From positions 5,456,001 to 5,520,000 of the forward strand of contig NZ_JAZIFX010000001.1 of the NCBI RefSeq assembly GCF_036634175.1: a DNA stretch of 64,000 nucleotides. Reading direction: 5' to 3'. Positions within the stretch are counted from its first letter, which is position 1. Every line of letters begins with the position of its first letter. The position numbers and the translations under genes are program-made. This stretch comes from Streptomyces sp. P9-A2. GTDB lineage: Bacteria > Actinomycetota > Actinomycetes > Streptomycetales > Streptomycetaceae. Of the stretch, positions 53,303 through 63,038 are shown piece by piece. The notes under the pieces were generated by a model. That model worked only from the letters and a program-made list of their open reading frames with translations, had not been told where the DNA came from and made no database searches.

Positions 53303-53347
53303 CGTGACCGGGCCGCACCCCCGGAGTGGGAATGCGGCCCGGTCACG
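53303..53347 (-). terminator. Intrinsic terminator after sucA
   Basis: A 15-bp perfect stem (CGTGACCGGGCCGCA with TGCGGCCCGGTCACG) is followed, on the minus strand, by TTTT. It ends the 3.8-kb sucA transcript. Confidence 0.9.
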
Positions 53348-53427
53348 CGGGACCCATGACGGCGTCGCTCGGAAGCACGTCGGGTGAAGACCCGTCGGGC
53401 AGAAGCCCGTCAGGCTTCGAAAGCCCG

Positions 53428-56400
53428 TCAGGCTTCGAACACCTCACGCACCAGCTGCTCCTGCTCGGCCTGGTGCCGCTTCGCGGAACCGACGGCCGGG
53501 GACGAGCCGTGCGGGCGCGAGATGCGGCGCAGACGCTCGCCGTGCGGGACGTCGGCGCCGACCGCCAGGTCGAGGTGGTCGATCAGGTTGAGCGCGATGA
53601 ACGGCCAGGCACCCTGGTTCGCCGGCTCCTCCTGGGCCCACAGGTACTTCTCGGCGTTCGGGTACTTCTTGATCTCCGCCTGGAGCTCGGTACCCGGCAG
53701 CGGGTACAGGCGCTCGATGCGGAGGATCGCCGTGTCCGTCACGCCGCGCTTCTTCCGCTCGGCATCGAGGTCGTAGTAGACCTTGCCGGTGCAGAAGACG
53801 ACCTTCTTGACCGCGGCCGGGTCGACCGAGTCGTCGCCGATGACCGGGCGGAACTGGCCCGTGGTGAACTCCTCCGCCTTCGAGGCCGCGGCCTTCAGCC
53901 GCAGCATCGACTTCGGGGTGAAGACGACCAGCGGCTTGTGGTGCGGGTTGTGCACCTGCCACCGCAGGAGGTGGAAGTAGTTCGACGGCGAGGTCGGCAT
54001 CGCGACCGTCATGTTGTTCTGCGCGCAGAGCTGCAGGAACCGCTCCGGGCGGGCCGAGGAGTGGTCCGGGCCCTGGCCCTCGTAACCGTGCGGCAGGAGC
54101 AGGGTCACACCGGAGGTCTGGGCCCACTTCTGCTCGGCCGAGGAGATGAACTCGTCCACGACCGTCTGCGCGCCGTTGACGAAGTCACCGAACTGCGCCT
54201 CCCACATCACCAGCGCGTCGGGGCGGGCCAGCGAGTAGCCGTACTCGAAGCCCATCGCCGCGTACTCGGAGAGCAGGGAGTTGTAGACGTTGTACCGCGC
54301 CTGGTCCTCGGACAGGTACAGCAGCGGCGTGAACTCGGCTCCCGTCTCACGGTCGATGACGACCGCGTGGCGCTGGCCGAAGGTGCCGCGCTGCGAGTCC
54401 TGGCCGGCCAGCCGGACCGGCACACCCTCCAGGAGCAGCGAGCCGACCGCGAGGGTCTCGCCCATGCCCCAGTCGATCGTGCCGTCCTCGACCATCGCCG
54501 CCCGGCGCTGCAGCTGAGGCAGCAGACGCGGGTGGATGGTGACGTGGTCGGGGATGTTGACCTGCGACTCGGCGATCCGCTTGACGACCTCCGAGGTGAC
54601 CGCCGTGTTCACGGCCACCGGGAACTGGGCCTGCGGCTCCGAGGGCTCGACGGCCATCGGCTGCGACGCCGCCTCGCGGACCTCGGTGAAGACCTTCTCC
54701 AGCTGGCCCTGGTAGTCCTGCAGCGCCTGTTCGGCCTCTTCCAGGGTGATGTCGCCGCGACCGATGAGGGACTCGGTGTACAGCTTGCGCACCGAGCGCT
54801 TCTTGTCGATCAGGTCGTACATCAGCGGCTGGGTGAACGCCGGGTTGTCCGACTCGTTGTGACCGCGGCGGCGGTAGCAGATGAGGTCGATCACCACGTC
54901 CTTGTTGAACGCCTGGCGGAACTCGAAGGCCAGCCGCGCGACGCGGACCACGGCCTCCGGGTCGTCGCCGTTCACGTGGAAGATCGGGGCCTCGATCATG
55001 CGGGCCACGTCCGTCGCGTACATCGACGAGCGCGAGGACTCGGGCGCGGCGGTGAAGCCGACCTGGTTGTTGATGACGACGTGGACCGTGCCGCCGGTGC
55101 GGTAGCCGCGCAGCTGCGACATGTTCAGGGTCTCGGCCACCACGCCCTGGCCCGCGAAGGCCGCGTCGCCGTGGATCGCCACCGGCAGGACGGTGAAGTC
55201 CGTGCCGCCCTTGTTGATGATGTCCTGCTTGGCGCGCGAGACGCCCTCCAGGACCGGGTCCACCGCCTCCAGGTGGGAGGGGTTGGCGACCAGGGAGACC
55301 TTGATCTGCTCGCCGTCGAGACCGGTGAAGGTGCCCTCGGCGCCCAGGTGGTACTTCACGTCGCCGGAGCCGTGCATCGACTTCGGGTCGAGGTTGCCCT
55401 CGAACTCGCGGAAGATCTGCGCGTACGACTTGCCCACGACGTTGGCCAGCACGTTCAGCCGGCCGCGGTGGGCCATGCCGATGACGACCTCGTCGAGACG
55501 GGACTCGGCGGCCGAGTCCAGCACGGCGTCGAGCAGCGGGATGACGGACTCGCCGCCCTCCAGGGAGAAGCGCTTCTGGCCGACGTACTTGGTCTGCAGG
55601 AAGGTCTCGAAGGCCTCCGCCGCGTTCAGCCGGCGCAGGATGCGCAGCTGCTCCTCGCGCTCCAGGTTGGAGTGCGAGCGCTCCACGCGGTCCTGGATCC
55701 ACTTGCGCTGCTTCGGGTCCTGGATGTGCATGAACTCGATGCCGGTGGTGCGGCAGTACGAGTCGCGGAGCACACCGAGGATGTCGCGCAGCTTCATCAG
55801 GGTCTTGCCCGAGAAACCGCCGACCGCGAACTCGCGCTCCAGGTCCCACAGGGTGAGCCCGTGCTCGGTGATGTCCAGGTCGGGGTGCTTGCGCTGGCGG
55901 TACTCCAGCGGGTCGGTGTCGGCCATGACGTGGCCGCGGACCCGGTAGGAGTGGATCAGCTCGAAGACGCGGGCGGCCTTGGTGACGTCGTCGTCGTGGG
56001 ACGCGTCGATGTCCTTGAGCCAGCGGACCGGCTCGTAGGGGATGCGCAGCGCCTCGAAGATGTCGTCGTAGAAGCCGTTCTCGCCGAGCAGCAGGTTCGC
56101 CACGGCACGCAGGAACTCGCCGGAGGCGGCACCCTGGATCACCCGGTGGTCGTAGGTCGACGTGAGCGTCATGACCTTCGAGATGCCGAGCTTGTTCAGG
56201 GTGTCCTGGCTGGTGCCCTGGAACTCCGCCGGGTAGTCCATGGAGCCGACGCCCAGGATCACCGACTGGTTCGGCATCAGGCGCGGCACGGAGTGGACGG
56301 TGCCGAGGCCGCCGGGGTTGGTCAGCGAGACCGTGACGCCCGTGAAGTCGGCCATCGTCAGCTTGTTGTCGCGGGCGCGACGGACGATGTCCTCGTAGGC

Positions 56401-57252
56401 CTGCCAGAACTCGAAGAAGTTCAGCGTCTCGGCCTTCTCGATGCCCGCGACGACCAGCTGGCGGTCGCCGTTCGGCTTGACCAGGTCGATGGCGAGGCCG
56501 AACTTGATGTGCTCCGGCTTCACCAGGGTGGGCTTGCCGTCCACCTTCGCGTAGTGCCAGTTCATCGACGGCATCGCCTTGATGGCCTGGACCATCGCGT
56601 AACCGATGAGGTGCGTGAAGGAGATCTTCCCGCCGCGGGCACGCTTGAGGTGGTTGTTGATGACGATGCGGTTGTCGAACAGCAGCTTCACCGGGAGCGC
56701 GCGCACGGACGTGGCCGTGGGCACCTCCAGGGAGGCGTCCATGTTCTTCGCGACGGCCGCGGACGGACCGCGCAGCGTCACCTGCTCGGTGCCCTGCTTG
56801 GCCCCGCCGGCGGGCTGCGCCTTGGGAGCCTGGGACTTCGCGGCGGCCGGCTGGGCGGCGGCCGGAGCGGCCTTCGCCGGAGCGGGCGCCGGGGCCTTCG
56901 CGGCCGGCTGGGCAGCCGGTGGTGCGGCGGCAGCCGGCGGCGCGGCGGCGGGCTGCGGGGCAGCGGGCGCGGGCGTGGCGGCGGGCCGGGCCGGAGTGAC
57001 CGGCGCGGTCGTCGTCGTGCCGGCGGTCCCCGGCGCCGCGTTGTTCACCGGAGCCGAGGCCTGAGGGGCGCCCGGCTTGTAGTCGGCGAAGAAGTCCCAC
57101 CAGGCCCGGTCGACCGAGTTCGGGTCCTGGAGGTACTGCTGGTAGATCTCGTCGACGAGCCATTCGTTGGCACCGAAGGCCGCGGCAGGGTTCTTGCCCG
57201 CGTGATCGGTGTCGGTCGAAATGCTCGAGTTACTGGGGGACTGTGGCGACAC
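53428..57252 (-). CDS. sucA: Multifunctional 2-oxoglutarate dehydrogenase/succinyltransferase (SucA/Kgd)
   Basis: A 1274-residue actinobacterial fusion. An E1 N-terminal helix ([20 protein letters not shown]) is followed by an Ala/Pro linker (~residues 80-160), an E2-type succinyltransferase domain with the catalytic DHRVIQG at about residue 370, then the thiamine-dependent E1 core ([11 protein letters not shown] near 694; the TPP/Mg GDDPEAVV region near 762). There is no lipoyl domain, so it works with the lipoylated E2 of the pyruvate dehydrogenase complex. It oxidises 2-oxoglutarate in the TCA cycle. Start: GTG 57252 ([10 protein letters not shown]). Confidence 0.96.
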   Translation of the reverse strand: MSPQSPSNSSISTDTDHAGKNPAAAFGANEWLVDEIYQQYLQDPNSVDRAWWDFFADYKPGAPQASAPVNNAAPGTAGTTTTAPVTPARPAATPAPAAPQPAAAPPAAAAPPAAQPAAKAPAPAPAKAAPAAAQPAAAKSQAPKAQPAGGAKQGTEQVTLRGPSAAVAKNMDASLEVPTATSVRALPVKLLFDNRIVINNHLKRARGGKISFTHLIGYAMVQAIKAMPSMNWHYAKVDGKPTLVKPEHIKFGLAIDLVKPNGDRQLVVAGIEKAETLNFFEFWQAYEDIVRRARDNKLTMADFTGVTVSLTNPGGLGTVHSVPRLMPNQSVILGVGSMDYPAEFQGTSQDTLNKLGISKVMTLTSTYDHRVIQGAASGEFLRAVANLLLGENGFYDDIFEALRIPYEPVRWLKDIDASHDDDVTKAARVFELIHSYRVRGHVMADTDPLEYRQRKHPDLDITEHGLTLWDLEREFAVGGFSGKTLMKLRDILGVLRDSYCRTTGIEFMHIQDPKQRKWIQDRVERSHSNLEREEQLRILRRLNAAEAFETFLQTKYVGQKRFSLEGGESVIPLLDAVLDSAAESRLDEVVIGMAHRGRLNVLANVVGKSYAQIFREFEGNLDPKSMHGSGDVKYHLGAEGTFTGLDGEQIKVSLVANPSHLEAVDPVLEGVSRAKQDIINKGGTDFTVLPVAIHGDAAFAGQGVVAETLNMSQLRGYRTGGTVHVVINNQVGFTAAPESSRSSMYATDVARMIEAPIFHVNGDDPEAVVRVARLAFEFRQAFNKDVVIDLICYRRRGHNESDNPAFTQPLMYDLIDKKRSVRKLYTESLIGRGDITLEEAEQALQDYQGQLEKVFTEVREAASQPMAVEPSEPQAQFPVAVNTAVTSEVVKRIAESQVNIPDHVTIHPRLLPQLQRRAAMVEDGTIDWGMGETLAVGSLLLEGVPVRLAGQDSQRGTFGQRHAVVIDRETGAEFTPLLYLSEDQARYNVYNSLLSEYAAMGFEYGYSLARPDALVMWEAQFGDFVNGAQTVVDEFISSAEQKWAQTSGVTLLLPHGYEGQGPDHSSARPERFLQLCAQNNMTVAMPTSPSNYFHLLRWQVHNPHHKPLVVFTPKSMLRLKAAASKAEEFTTGQFRPVIGDDSVDPAAVKKVVFCTGKVYYDLDAERKKRGVTDTAILRIERLYPLPGTELQAEIKKYPNAEKYLWAQEEPANQGAWPFIALNLIDHLDLAVGADVPHGERLRRISRPHGSSPAVGSAKRHQAEQEQLVREVFEA

Positions 57253-57566
57253 GGCGTCAACCGCCCTCTTCCGCTTCACAAAATGATGGACAGCGGAAAT
57301 TAAGGCTACGCCTCCCCGACCGAGAAGGTCAGGCCGGACCCGTTCAACGTCGCGCAAGTCACATCTCGGAGGGTGTTTCGGCGCAGGAAATGGCGGGAAA
57401 CAAACGTGGTTCCGCACGATCGGGGCGCATCGGGAACGGGTCGGCCGCGACCCGGCGCACTCGCTCCACGGGCCTGTGCTCGCATCCGAGCCTGATCACA
57501 CGTGTCCATCGGCGCGAACGCGGCGCGAATACAGATGGATCTTGAGGCTCCGCTTGGCACCTTACG
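57253..57566. other. sucA upstream region
   Basis: 314 bp between sucA and the stop of the kinase gene, both on the minus strand. It must contain the sucA promoter. I see no clear operator or conserved hairpin. Confidence 0.5.
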
Positions 57567-58679
57567 TCAACCTGCCGAGGGAGAGGCTCCCGGGAGAGTG
57601 ATAAGAATTCGGCATCCTCGTTCGGATTCGGCCACACCGATCCGTCCGCCGTGGAGATCGACGGCCCAGCGGGCGATCGCCAGGCCGAGGCCGGTGCCCC
57701 CGTCACTGCCCGGACCGTGCGGCAGGTTGACGCTGCCGCGGTTGAACCGCTCGAAGACGCGATGCCACTCGGTCCGCGGAATGCCGGGCCCCTCGTCCAG
57801 GATCTCCAGCTGAAGCGAGTCCGGCTGCGGGCCGGGCCGTGCCTTGACCGTCACCCGGCCGTGCGGCGGGCTGTGCTTGACCGCGTTGTCGATGAGGTTG
57901 GCGACGACCTGGTGGATGCGCTCCGGGTCGACGTACGCGGTGAGCTCCGGCGGCCTGACGTCGAGACTCAGGTGGACGTCCGTGCGTGTATGGCCGCCGG
58001 AGCCGGTGGTCATGCCCGCGCGCGCGGAGGCGACCATGTTGGCCTCCTTGAGCACGCCGGACAGATACGGCCACACCTCGAACCGCTGCCGCCGCAGCGG
58101 GACGACCCCGTTGTCCAGGCGGGACAGGTCGAGGAGCGTCTCCACGAGACGCCCCAGCCGCTCGGTCTGCTTCAGCGCCGTGCGCATGGTCTCGGGGTCG
58201 GCCTCGGTGATGCCGTCGACGATGTTCTCCAGCACCGCGCGCAGACCCGCGATGGGGGTGCGCAGCTCGTGCGAGACGTTGGCCACCAGCTCCTTGCGCT
58301 GCTGGTCCTGGGCCTCCAGCTCGTCGGCCATGACATTGATGGTCTGGGCCAGGTCGCCCAGTTCGTCCCGGCGGTGCTCGCGCACCCGGCGCGTGTAGTC
58401 GCCGTGCGAGATGGACCGGGCCACCGCGTTCATGTCGTCCAGCGGCGCGGTGAGGGAGTGTGCCACGAACTGTGTGATGAGCAGGGTGGCGATCATCGAG
58501 AAGACCGTGATGAAGCGCAGTTCCGTCTTGGTCTGCACCGCGATCATCGACAGCCCGGTGGTGATCAGTACCGAGATGACGACCAGCGCACCCAGCTTGG
58601 TCTTGATGGAGAACGGGCGGACGCCGCCCCAGGGGCCGGGGTCCCCGGGGCCTCTCCGTGCGGCCGGCCCGTCGCTCAT
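57567..58679 (-). CDS. Two-component sensor histidine kinase
   Basis: A 370-residue membrane kinase. Two hydrophobic segments (LGALVVISVLITTGLSMIAV and FITVFSMIATLLITQFVAHS) with only a few residues between them mean almost no external sensor loop. HAMP follows (SLTAPLDDMNAVARSISHGD), then HisKA with NVSHELRTP (His about 137) and the HATPase domain (NLIDNAVKHSPPHG, DEGPGIP, TGLGLAIARWAV). The start overlaps the response regulator stop by 4 nt. Stimulus unknown; it may sense the membrane itself. Confidence 0.93.
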   Translation of the reverse strand: MSDGPAARRGPGDPGPWGGVRPFSIKTKLGALVVISVLITTGLSMIAVQTKTELRFITVFSMIATLLITQFVAHSLTAPLDDMNAVARSISHGDYTRRVREHRRDELGDLAQTINVMADELEAQDQQRKELVANVSHELRTPIAGLRAVLENIVDGITEADPETMRTALKQTERLGRLVETLLDLSRLDNGVVPLRRQRFEVWPYLSGVLKEANMVASARAGMTTGSGGHTRTDVHLSLDVRPPELTAYVDPERIHQVVANLIDNAVKHSPPHGRVTVKARPGPQPDSLQLEILDEGPGIPRTEWHRVFERFNRGSVNLPHGPGSDGGTGLGLAIARWAVDLHGGRIGVAESERGCRILITLPGASPSAG

Positions 58680-59416
58680 GGCGTCGGCGTCTCCAGGGCG
58701 TAGCCCACGCCGTGCACGGTACGGATGCGCTCGGCACCGATCTTCCGGCGCAGCGCCTTGATGTGGCTGTCGACGGTCCGGGTGCCGGAGGCGTCCGCCC
58801 AGTCCCAGACCTCGGCGAGCAGCTGCTCCCGGGAGAGCACCGCGCGGGGAGTGTTCGCCAGGCACACCAGGAGGTCGAACTCGGTGGGCGTCAGATGGAC
58901 GTCCTCGCTGCGTACCCGCACCCTGCGCTGAGCGTGGTCGATCTCCAGTTCGCCCAGGCGCAGGATGCCGCTGCGCGGGGCGGAGGCCGCCAGGGCCGCC
59001 CGCTCCATGCGGCGCAGCAGCACATGCACGCGTGCCGCGAGTTCCCGCATGGAGAACGGCTTGGTCATGTAGTCGTCGGCGCCGACGCCCAGCCCGACCA
59101 GCATGTCGGTCTCGTCGTCGCGCGCGGTCAGCATCATCACCGGCACCGGCCGCTGGGCCTGTACGCGCCGGCAGACCTCCAGGCCGTCGAAGCCCGGCAG
59201 CATGATGTCGAGGATCAGCAGGTCGGGCTGCCAGGCCTCCGCCGTGTCGACGGCGGACGGACCGTCGCCCGCCGTCTGCACCAGGAATCCCTCGGCACGA
59301 AGGCGGGTCGCGATGGCGTCCACGATCGTCGCGTCGTCCTCGACCACCAGGACCCGGCGCTGTGCGCCCGGTGTGGCCGCCGCCGTGCCGTTGTGGGAGG
59401 TGTGTGTCTGCTCCAT
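58676..59416 (-). CDS. OmpR-family response regulator
   Basis: A 246-residue regulator. The receiver domain has the acidic pair VVEDDATIV, phosphoacceptor Asp in LLILDIMLPG (about residue 70), Thr in MLTARD and Lys in YMTKPFSM. The winged-helix output domain (LTPTEFDLLVCLANTPRAVL, then RTVDSHIKALRRKIG) binds DNA. First gene of a two-gene operon with the kinase, coupled by an ATGA overlap. The ribosome site GGGGCGGG precedes the ATG at 59416. Confidence 0.94.
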   Translation of the reverse strand: MEQTHTSHNGTAAATPGAQRRVLVVEDDATIVDAIATRLRAEGFLVQTAGDGPSAVDTAEAWQPDLLILDIMLPGFDGLEVCRRVQAQRPVPVMMLTARDDETDMLVGLGVGADDYMTKPFSMRELAARVHVLLRRMERAALAASAPRSGILRLGELEIDHAQRRVRVRSEDVHLTPTEFDLLVCLANTPRAVLSREQLLAEVWDWADASGTRTVDSHIKALRRKIGAERIRTVHGVGYALETPTP

Positions 59417-59539
59417 CGCCCGCCCCTGAAGTGTGCTTTCCGGAATCCGTGGGGTGAATCCGTCTCTGCGCATGACTGCGATTGACGCTTGAATGATCCG
59501 CGTCCGTGCAGCAGCGTACGGGGAGTCACCGCGGCTTTG

Positions 59540-60244
59540 CTATCCAGGGCGGACGCCGAGGTGAACGACGTCAGGAACGCCCCGGGCAACGGGGATCTCT
59601 TCGGTACGCACCTGTTGGAACCCGGCATTCCGCAGGGTTTCCTCAAAATCGGTGGACGGTCGGGCGGACCACACCGCGAGTACTCCGCCGGGGGTCAACA
59701 CCCTCGCGCAGTCCCGGAGTCCGGCGGGGGAGTAGAGCCCGTCATTGCCCTCGGTGACGGTCCAGTCGGGGCCGTTGTCGATGTCGAGACACAGGGCGTC
59801 GAACGTGTCGGACGTCTTATGGACGTACGTCACCAGATCGACCTCGACGATCTTCGCGCGGGGGTCGGCGAGAGCACGCGCGGAAAGTTCGGCCAGGGGG
59901 CCCGCGCGGTGCCAGTCGATGACGGCGGGTTCGCGCTCCACCACCGTGATGCGGCCCCAGCGGGGTGCGGCGGCGGCGTGCGCGAGGGAGAAGCCGACGC
60001 CGAGTCCGCCGATGAGGACGTGCGGGTCCTGTCGCGGACCGCGCCCCGCACGAGTGTCGGCGGCGTCGAGCGCGCCCAGGGCGGCGTCGACCAGTCGGCG
60101 CTCCGAGCGGCCGTCGGAGGTGTCCATCAGGAAGCAGCCGTTCGCGATGATCTGCAGCAGGCCGCCGTGCCGGCGGAGCACCACCTCCCCGTACGGGCCC
60201 TCGCGGCGGTCCAGGACTTCGGGAATGTCGTAGGGGGTGGACAT
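59540..60244 (-). CDS. Spermidine synthase-like methyltransferase-fold protein
   Basis: A 234-residue protein with the spermidine-synthase-type Rossmann core: HVLIGGLGVGFSLAHAAAAP (glycine loop), ITVVEREPAVIDWHR (acidic residue for the substrate) and LCLDIDNGPDWTVTEGN. The N-terminal beta domain is short. Whether it is a real aminopropyltransferase is uncertain. The start is the ATG at 60244 (MSTPYDIPEV). It is divergent from lon. Confidence 0.8.
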   Translation of the reverse strand: MSTPYDIPEVLDRREGPYGEVVLRRHGGLLQIIANGCFLMDTSDGRSERRLVDAALGALDAADTRAGRGPRQDPHVLIGGLGVGFSLAHAAAAPRWGRITVVEREPAVIDWHRAGPLAELSARALADPRAKIVEVDLVTYVHKTSDTFDALCLDIDNGPDWTVTEGNDGLYSPAGLRDCARVLTPGGVLAVWSARPSTDFEETLRNAGFQQVRTEEIPVARGVPDVVHLGVRPG

Positions 60245-60484
60245 GCGTTCATCCTGGCAGCACTCCTCGTGCGGCGGGGCGCCCCCGTCGGTCCGGGGCG
60301 TTCCGGGCGGCGCCCGGCGGTCCCGGGGTGGCGGTCCCGGGCGGTGCTCGGCGGCCCCCGGGAGTCCGATGAGGTGCTCCTCGCTTCCCGGCCGCCGGAC
60401 CGGATGCCGCCGGATGCCGCCGGGTGATCGCTGAGGGCGAACGCGATCGCACACGGCCCGGGAACAATCAAGGGCTCAGGACCA

Positions 60485-60503
60485 TTGAGTCGGTATAACT
60501 CAA
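60485..60503. promoter_or_regulatory. HspR operator (HAIR box) upstream of lon
   Basis: TTGAGT-N7-ACTCAA is an exact match to the core of the HAIR consensus CTTGAGT-N7-ACTCAAG. It ends 22 bp before the lon ATG. HspR control of lon is known in S. lividans, so lon is expected to be heat-induced here. Confidence 0.92.
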
Positions 60504-60525
60504 CTTGACTGCCGAAGGGGAGATC

Positions 60526-62979
60526 ATGGCTACTGAGTCCGCACCGCTCGCCCTGCCCGTGCTGCCGCTCGACGACGAGGTCGTGCTGCCCGGGATGGTG
60601 GTCCCGCTGGACCTGAGCGATTCCGAGGTGCGCGCCGCGGTGGAGGCCGCCCAGGCCGCCGCCACGTCGGAGCCGGGAAAGCCCAGGGTCCTGCTGGTGC
60701 CACGCATCGACGGGACCTACGCCGCCACCGGCGTCCTGGGCACGGTCGAACAGGTCGGCAGGCTGGCCGACGGCGACCCGGGCGCCCTGATCCGGGGCCG
60801 GGACCGGGTGCGGATCGGCGCCGGGACGACCGGGCCGGGTGCCGCGCTGTGGGTGGAGGGCACCCGGATCGACGAGACCGTGCCGGAGCCCGCCCCGAGT
60901 TCTTCACCTCGCTCGGACAAGGGAGCCCCCTATCCCGGCCAGGTGGCAGAACTGGTCACCGAGTACAAGGCACTCGCCACCGCCTGGCTGCGCAAGCGCG
61001 GCGCATGGCAGGTCGTCGACCGCGTCCAGGCCATCGACGACGTCTCCGCCCTCGCCGACAACTCCGGTTACTCACCGTTCCTGTCCACCGAACAGAAGCT
61101 GGCCCTGCTGGAGACCGCCGACCCGGTGGCCCGGCTGAAGCTCGCCACCCAGCAGCTGCGCGACCACCTCGCCGAACAGGACGTCGCTGAGTCCATCGCC
61201 AAGGACGTCCAGGACGGTGTCGACAAACAGCAGCGCGAGTTCCTGCTGCGCCGCCAGCTGGAAGCCGTACGCAAGGAACTGCGCGAGCTGAACGGTGAAC
61301 AGGAGGGCGAGGAATCCGACGACTACCGGAGCCGCGTCGAGGCCGCGGACCTGCCGGAGAAGGTGCGCGAGGCCGCGCTCAAGGAGGTCGACAAGCTGGA
61401 GCGCTCCTCCGACCAGTCGCCCGAGGGCTCGTGGATCCGCACCTGGCTCGACACGGTGCTCGAGATGCCGTGGAACGAGCGCACCGAGGACGCGTACGAC
61501 ATCCAGGGCGCCCGGGCCGTGCTCGACGCCGAGCACTCGGGCCTGACGGACGTGAAGGAGCGCATCACCGAGTACCTGGCGGTGCGCAAGCGGCGTGCCG
61601 AGCGCGGGCTCGGGGTCGTCGGCGGCCGCCGCGGCGGAGCCGTGCTCGCCCTCGTCGGCCCGCCCGGCGTCGGCAAGACGAGCCTCGGAGAATCCGTCGC
61701 CCACGCGATGGGCCGTAAGTTCGTCCGGGTCGCCCTCGGCGGCGTCCGCGACGAGGCCGAGATCCGCGGTCACCGGCGTACGTACGTCGGCGCGCTGCCC
61801 GGCCGGATCGTGCGGGCCGTCAAGGAGGCCGGGTCGATGAACCCGGTGGTGCTGCTCGACGAGATCGACAAGGTGGGGTCGGACTTCCGGGGCGACCCGT
61901 CCGCCGCCCTCCTCGAAGTGCTGGACCCGGCGCAGAACCACACCTTCCGCGACCACTACCTGGAGGTCGAGCTGGACCTCTCGGACGTCGTCTTCCTGGC
62001 CACCGCCAACGTCCTGGAAGCCATCCCGGAGGCGCTGGCGGACCGGATGGAGATCGTCCGCCTGGACGGCTACACCGAGGACGAGAAGGTCGTCATCGCA
62101 CGCGACCACCTGCTCCCGCGCCAGCTGGAGCGCGCCGGGCTCGCCCCCGACGAGGTCACCCTCGAGGAGGGCGCGCTGCGCAGACTGGCCGGCGAGTACA
62201 CACGCGAGGCGGGCGTCCGCACCCTGGAGCGGTCCATCGCGCGGCTGCTGCGCAAGGTCGCGGCCCAGCACGAACTGGGCGAGCGGGAACTGCCCCTCAC
62301 CGTCGGGGACGGTGATCTGCGTGCTCTGATCGGACGGCCCCACCACGTGCCCGAGTCCGCTCAGGAACCGGCCGAGCGCCGCACCGCCGTCCCCGGTGTC
62401 GCCACCGGGCTCGCGGTGACCGGCGCCGGCGGTGACGTCCTCTATGTGGAGGCGTCCCTGGCCGACCCGGAGACGGGCGCCGCCGGACTGACCCTGACCG
62501 GTCAGCTGGGCGACGTGATGAAGGAGTCGGCGCAGATCGCGCTGAGCTTCCTGCGGTCCCACGGCGCCGAACTGGAGCTTCCGGTCGGCGACCTGAAGGA
62601 GCGGGGCGCGCACATCCACTTCCCGGCGGGCGCGGTGCCCAAGGACGGCCCGAGCGCCGGCGTCACGATGACCACCGCCCTGGCCTCGCTGCTCTCCGGC
62701 CGCCTGGTCCGTACGGACGTGGCGATGACCGGTGAGGTCTCGCTGACCGGCCGGGTGCTGCCGATCGGCGGGGTGAAGCAGAAGCTGCTCGCGGCGCACC
62801 GGGCGGGGATCACCACCGTGATCATCCCCAAGCGCAACGAGCCCGACCTGGACGACGTCCCCGCCCACGTGCTGGACGGGCTCGACGTCCACGCCGTGAC
62901 CGACGTCCGCCAGGTCCTGGAGCTGGCGCTCTCGCCCGCGACGAACGGCGCGGCGCCGGAGGTTCCGGTGGCGGTGTGA
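60526..62979 (+). CDS. lon: ATP-dependent protease Lon
   Basis: An 817-residue LonA-type protease that degrades misfolded and regulatory proteins. The N-terminal LON domain (LALPVLPLDDEVVLPGMVVP) is followed by coiled-coil helices (KQQREFLLRRQLEAVRKELR), the AAA+ module (Walker A GPPGVGKTS near residue 380, Walker B VVLLDEIDKVG) and the C-terminal Ser-Lys protease domain (KDGPSAGV with Ser about 709; GGVKQKLLAA with Lys about 750). ATG 60526 follows GAAGGGGAG. Regulated by HspR through the HAIR box just upstream. A strong terminator follows. Confidence 0.96.
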   Translation: MATESAPLALPVLPLDDEVVLPGMVVPLDLSDSEVRAAVEAAQAAATSEPGKPRVLLVPRIDGTYAATGVLGTVEQVGRLADGDPGALIRGRDRVRIGAGTTGPGAALWVEGTRIDETVPEPAPSSSPRSDKGAPYPGQVAELVTEYKALATAWLRKRGAWQVVDRVQAIDDVSALADNSGYSPFLSTEQKLALLETADPVARLKLATQQLRDHLAEQDVAESIAKDVQDGVDKQQREFLLRRQLEAVRKELRELNGEQEGEESDDYRSRVEAADLPEKVREAALKEVDKLERSSDQSPEGSWIRTWLDTVLEMPWNERTEDAYDIQGARAVLDAEHSGLTDVKERITEYLAVRKRRAERGLGVVGGRRGGAVLALVGPPGVGKTSLGESVAHAMGRKFVRVALGGVRDEAEIRGHRRTYVGALPGRIVRAVKEAGSMNPVVLLDEIDKVGSDFRGDPSAALLEVLDPAQNHTFRDHYLEVELDLSDVVFLATANVLEAIPEALADRMEIVRLDGYTEDEKVVIARDHLLPRQLERAGLAPDEVTLEEGALRRLAGEYTREAGVRTLERSIARLLRKVAAQHELGERELPLTVGDGDLRALIGRPHHVPESAQEPAERRTAVPGVATGLAVTGAGGDVLYVEASLADPETGAAGLTLTGQLGDVMKESAQIALSFLRSHGAELELPVGDLKERGAHIHFPAGAVPKDGPSAGVTMTTALASLLSGRLVRTDVAMTGEVSLTGRVLPIGGVKQKLLAAHRAGITTVIIPKRNEPDLDDVPAHVLDGLDVHAVTDVRQVLELALSPATNGAAPEVPVAV

Positions 62980-62994
62980 CGGCGTCACCGGACG

Positions 62995-63038
62995 GGCGGC
63001 GGCCCGGGAACCCCGTGAGGGAGGCCCGGGCCGCCGCC
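62995..63038 (+). terminator. Terminator after lon
   Basis: GGCGGCGGCCCGGG pairs perfectly with CCCGGGCCGCCGCC around a 16-nt loop, 16 nt after the lon stop. There is no T-run. Just beyond it come three imperfect copies of CCGTACGGGACCGG. Confidence 0.85.

Noticed and set aside
53326..57303. A 1325-codon open frame antisense to sucA
   Set aside because: It is a GC-skew shadow: the opposite strand encodes a clear 2-oxoglutarate dehydrogenase, while this frame is rich in Arg/Val/Leu/His with no domain.
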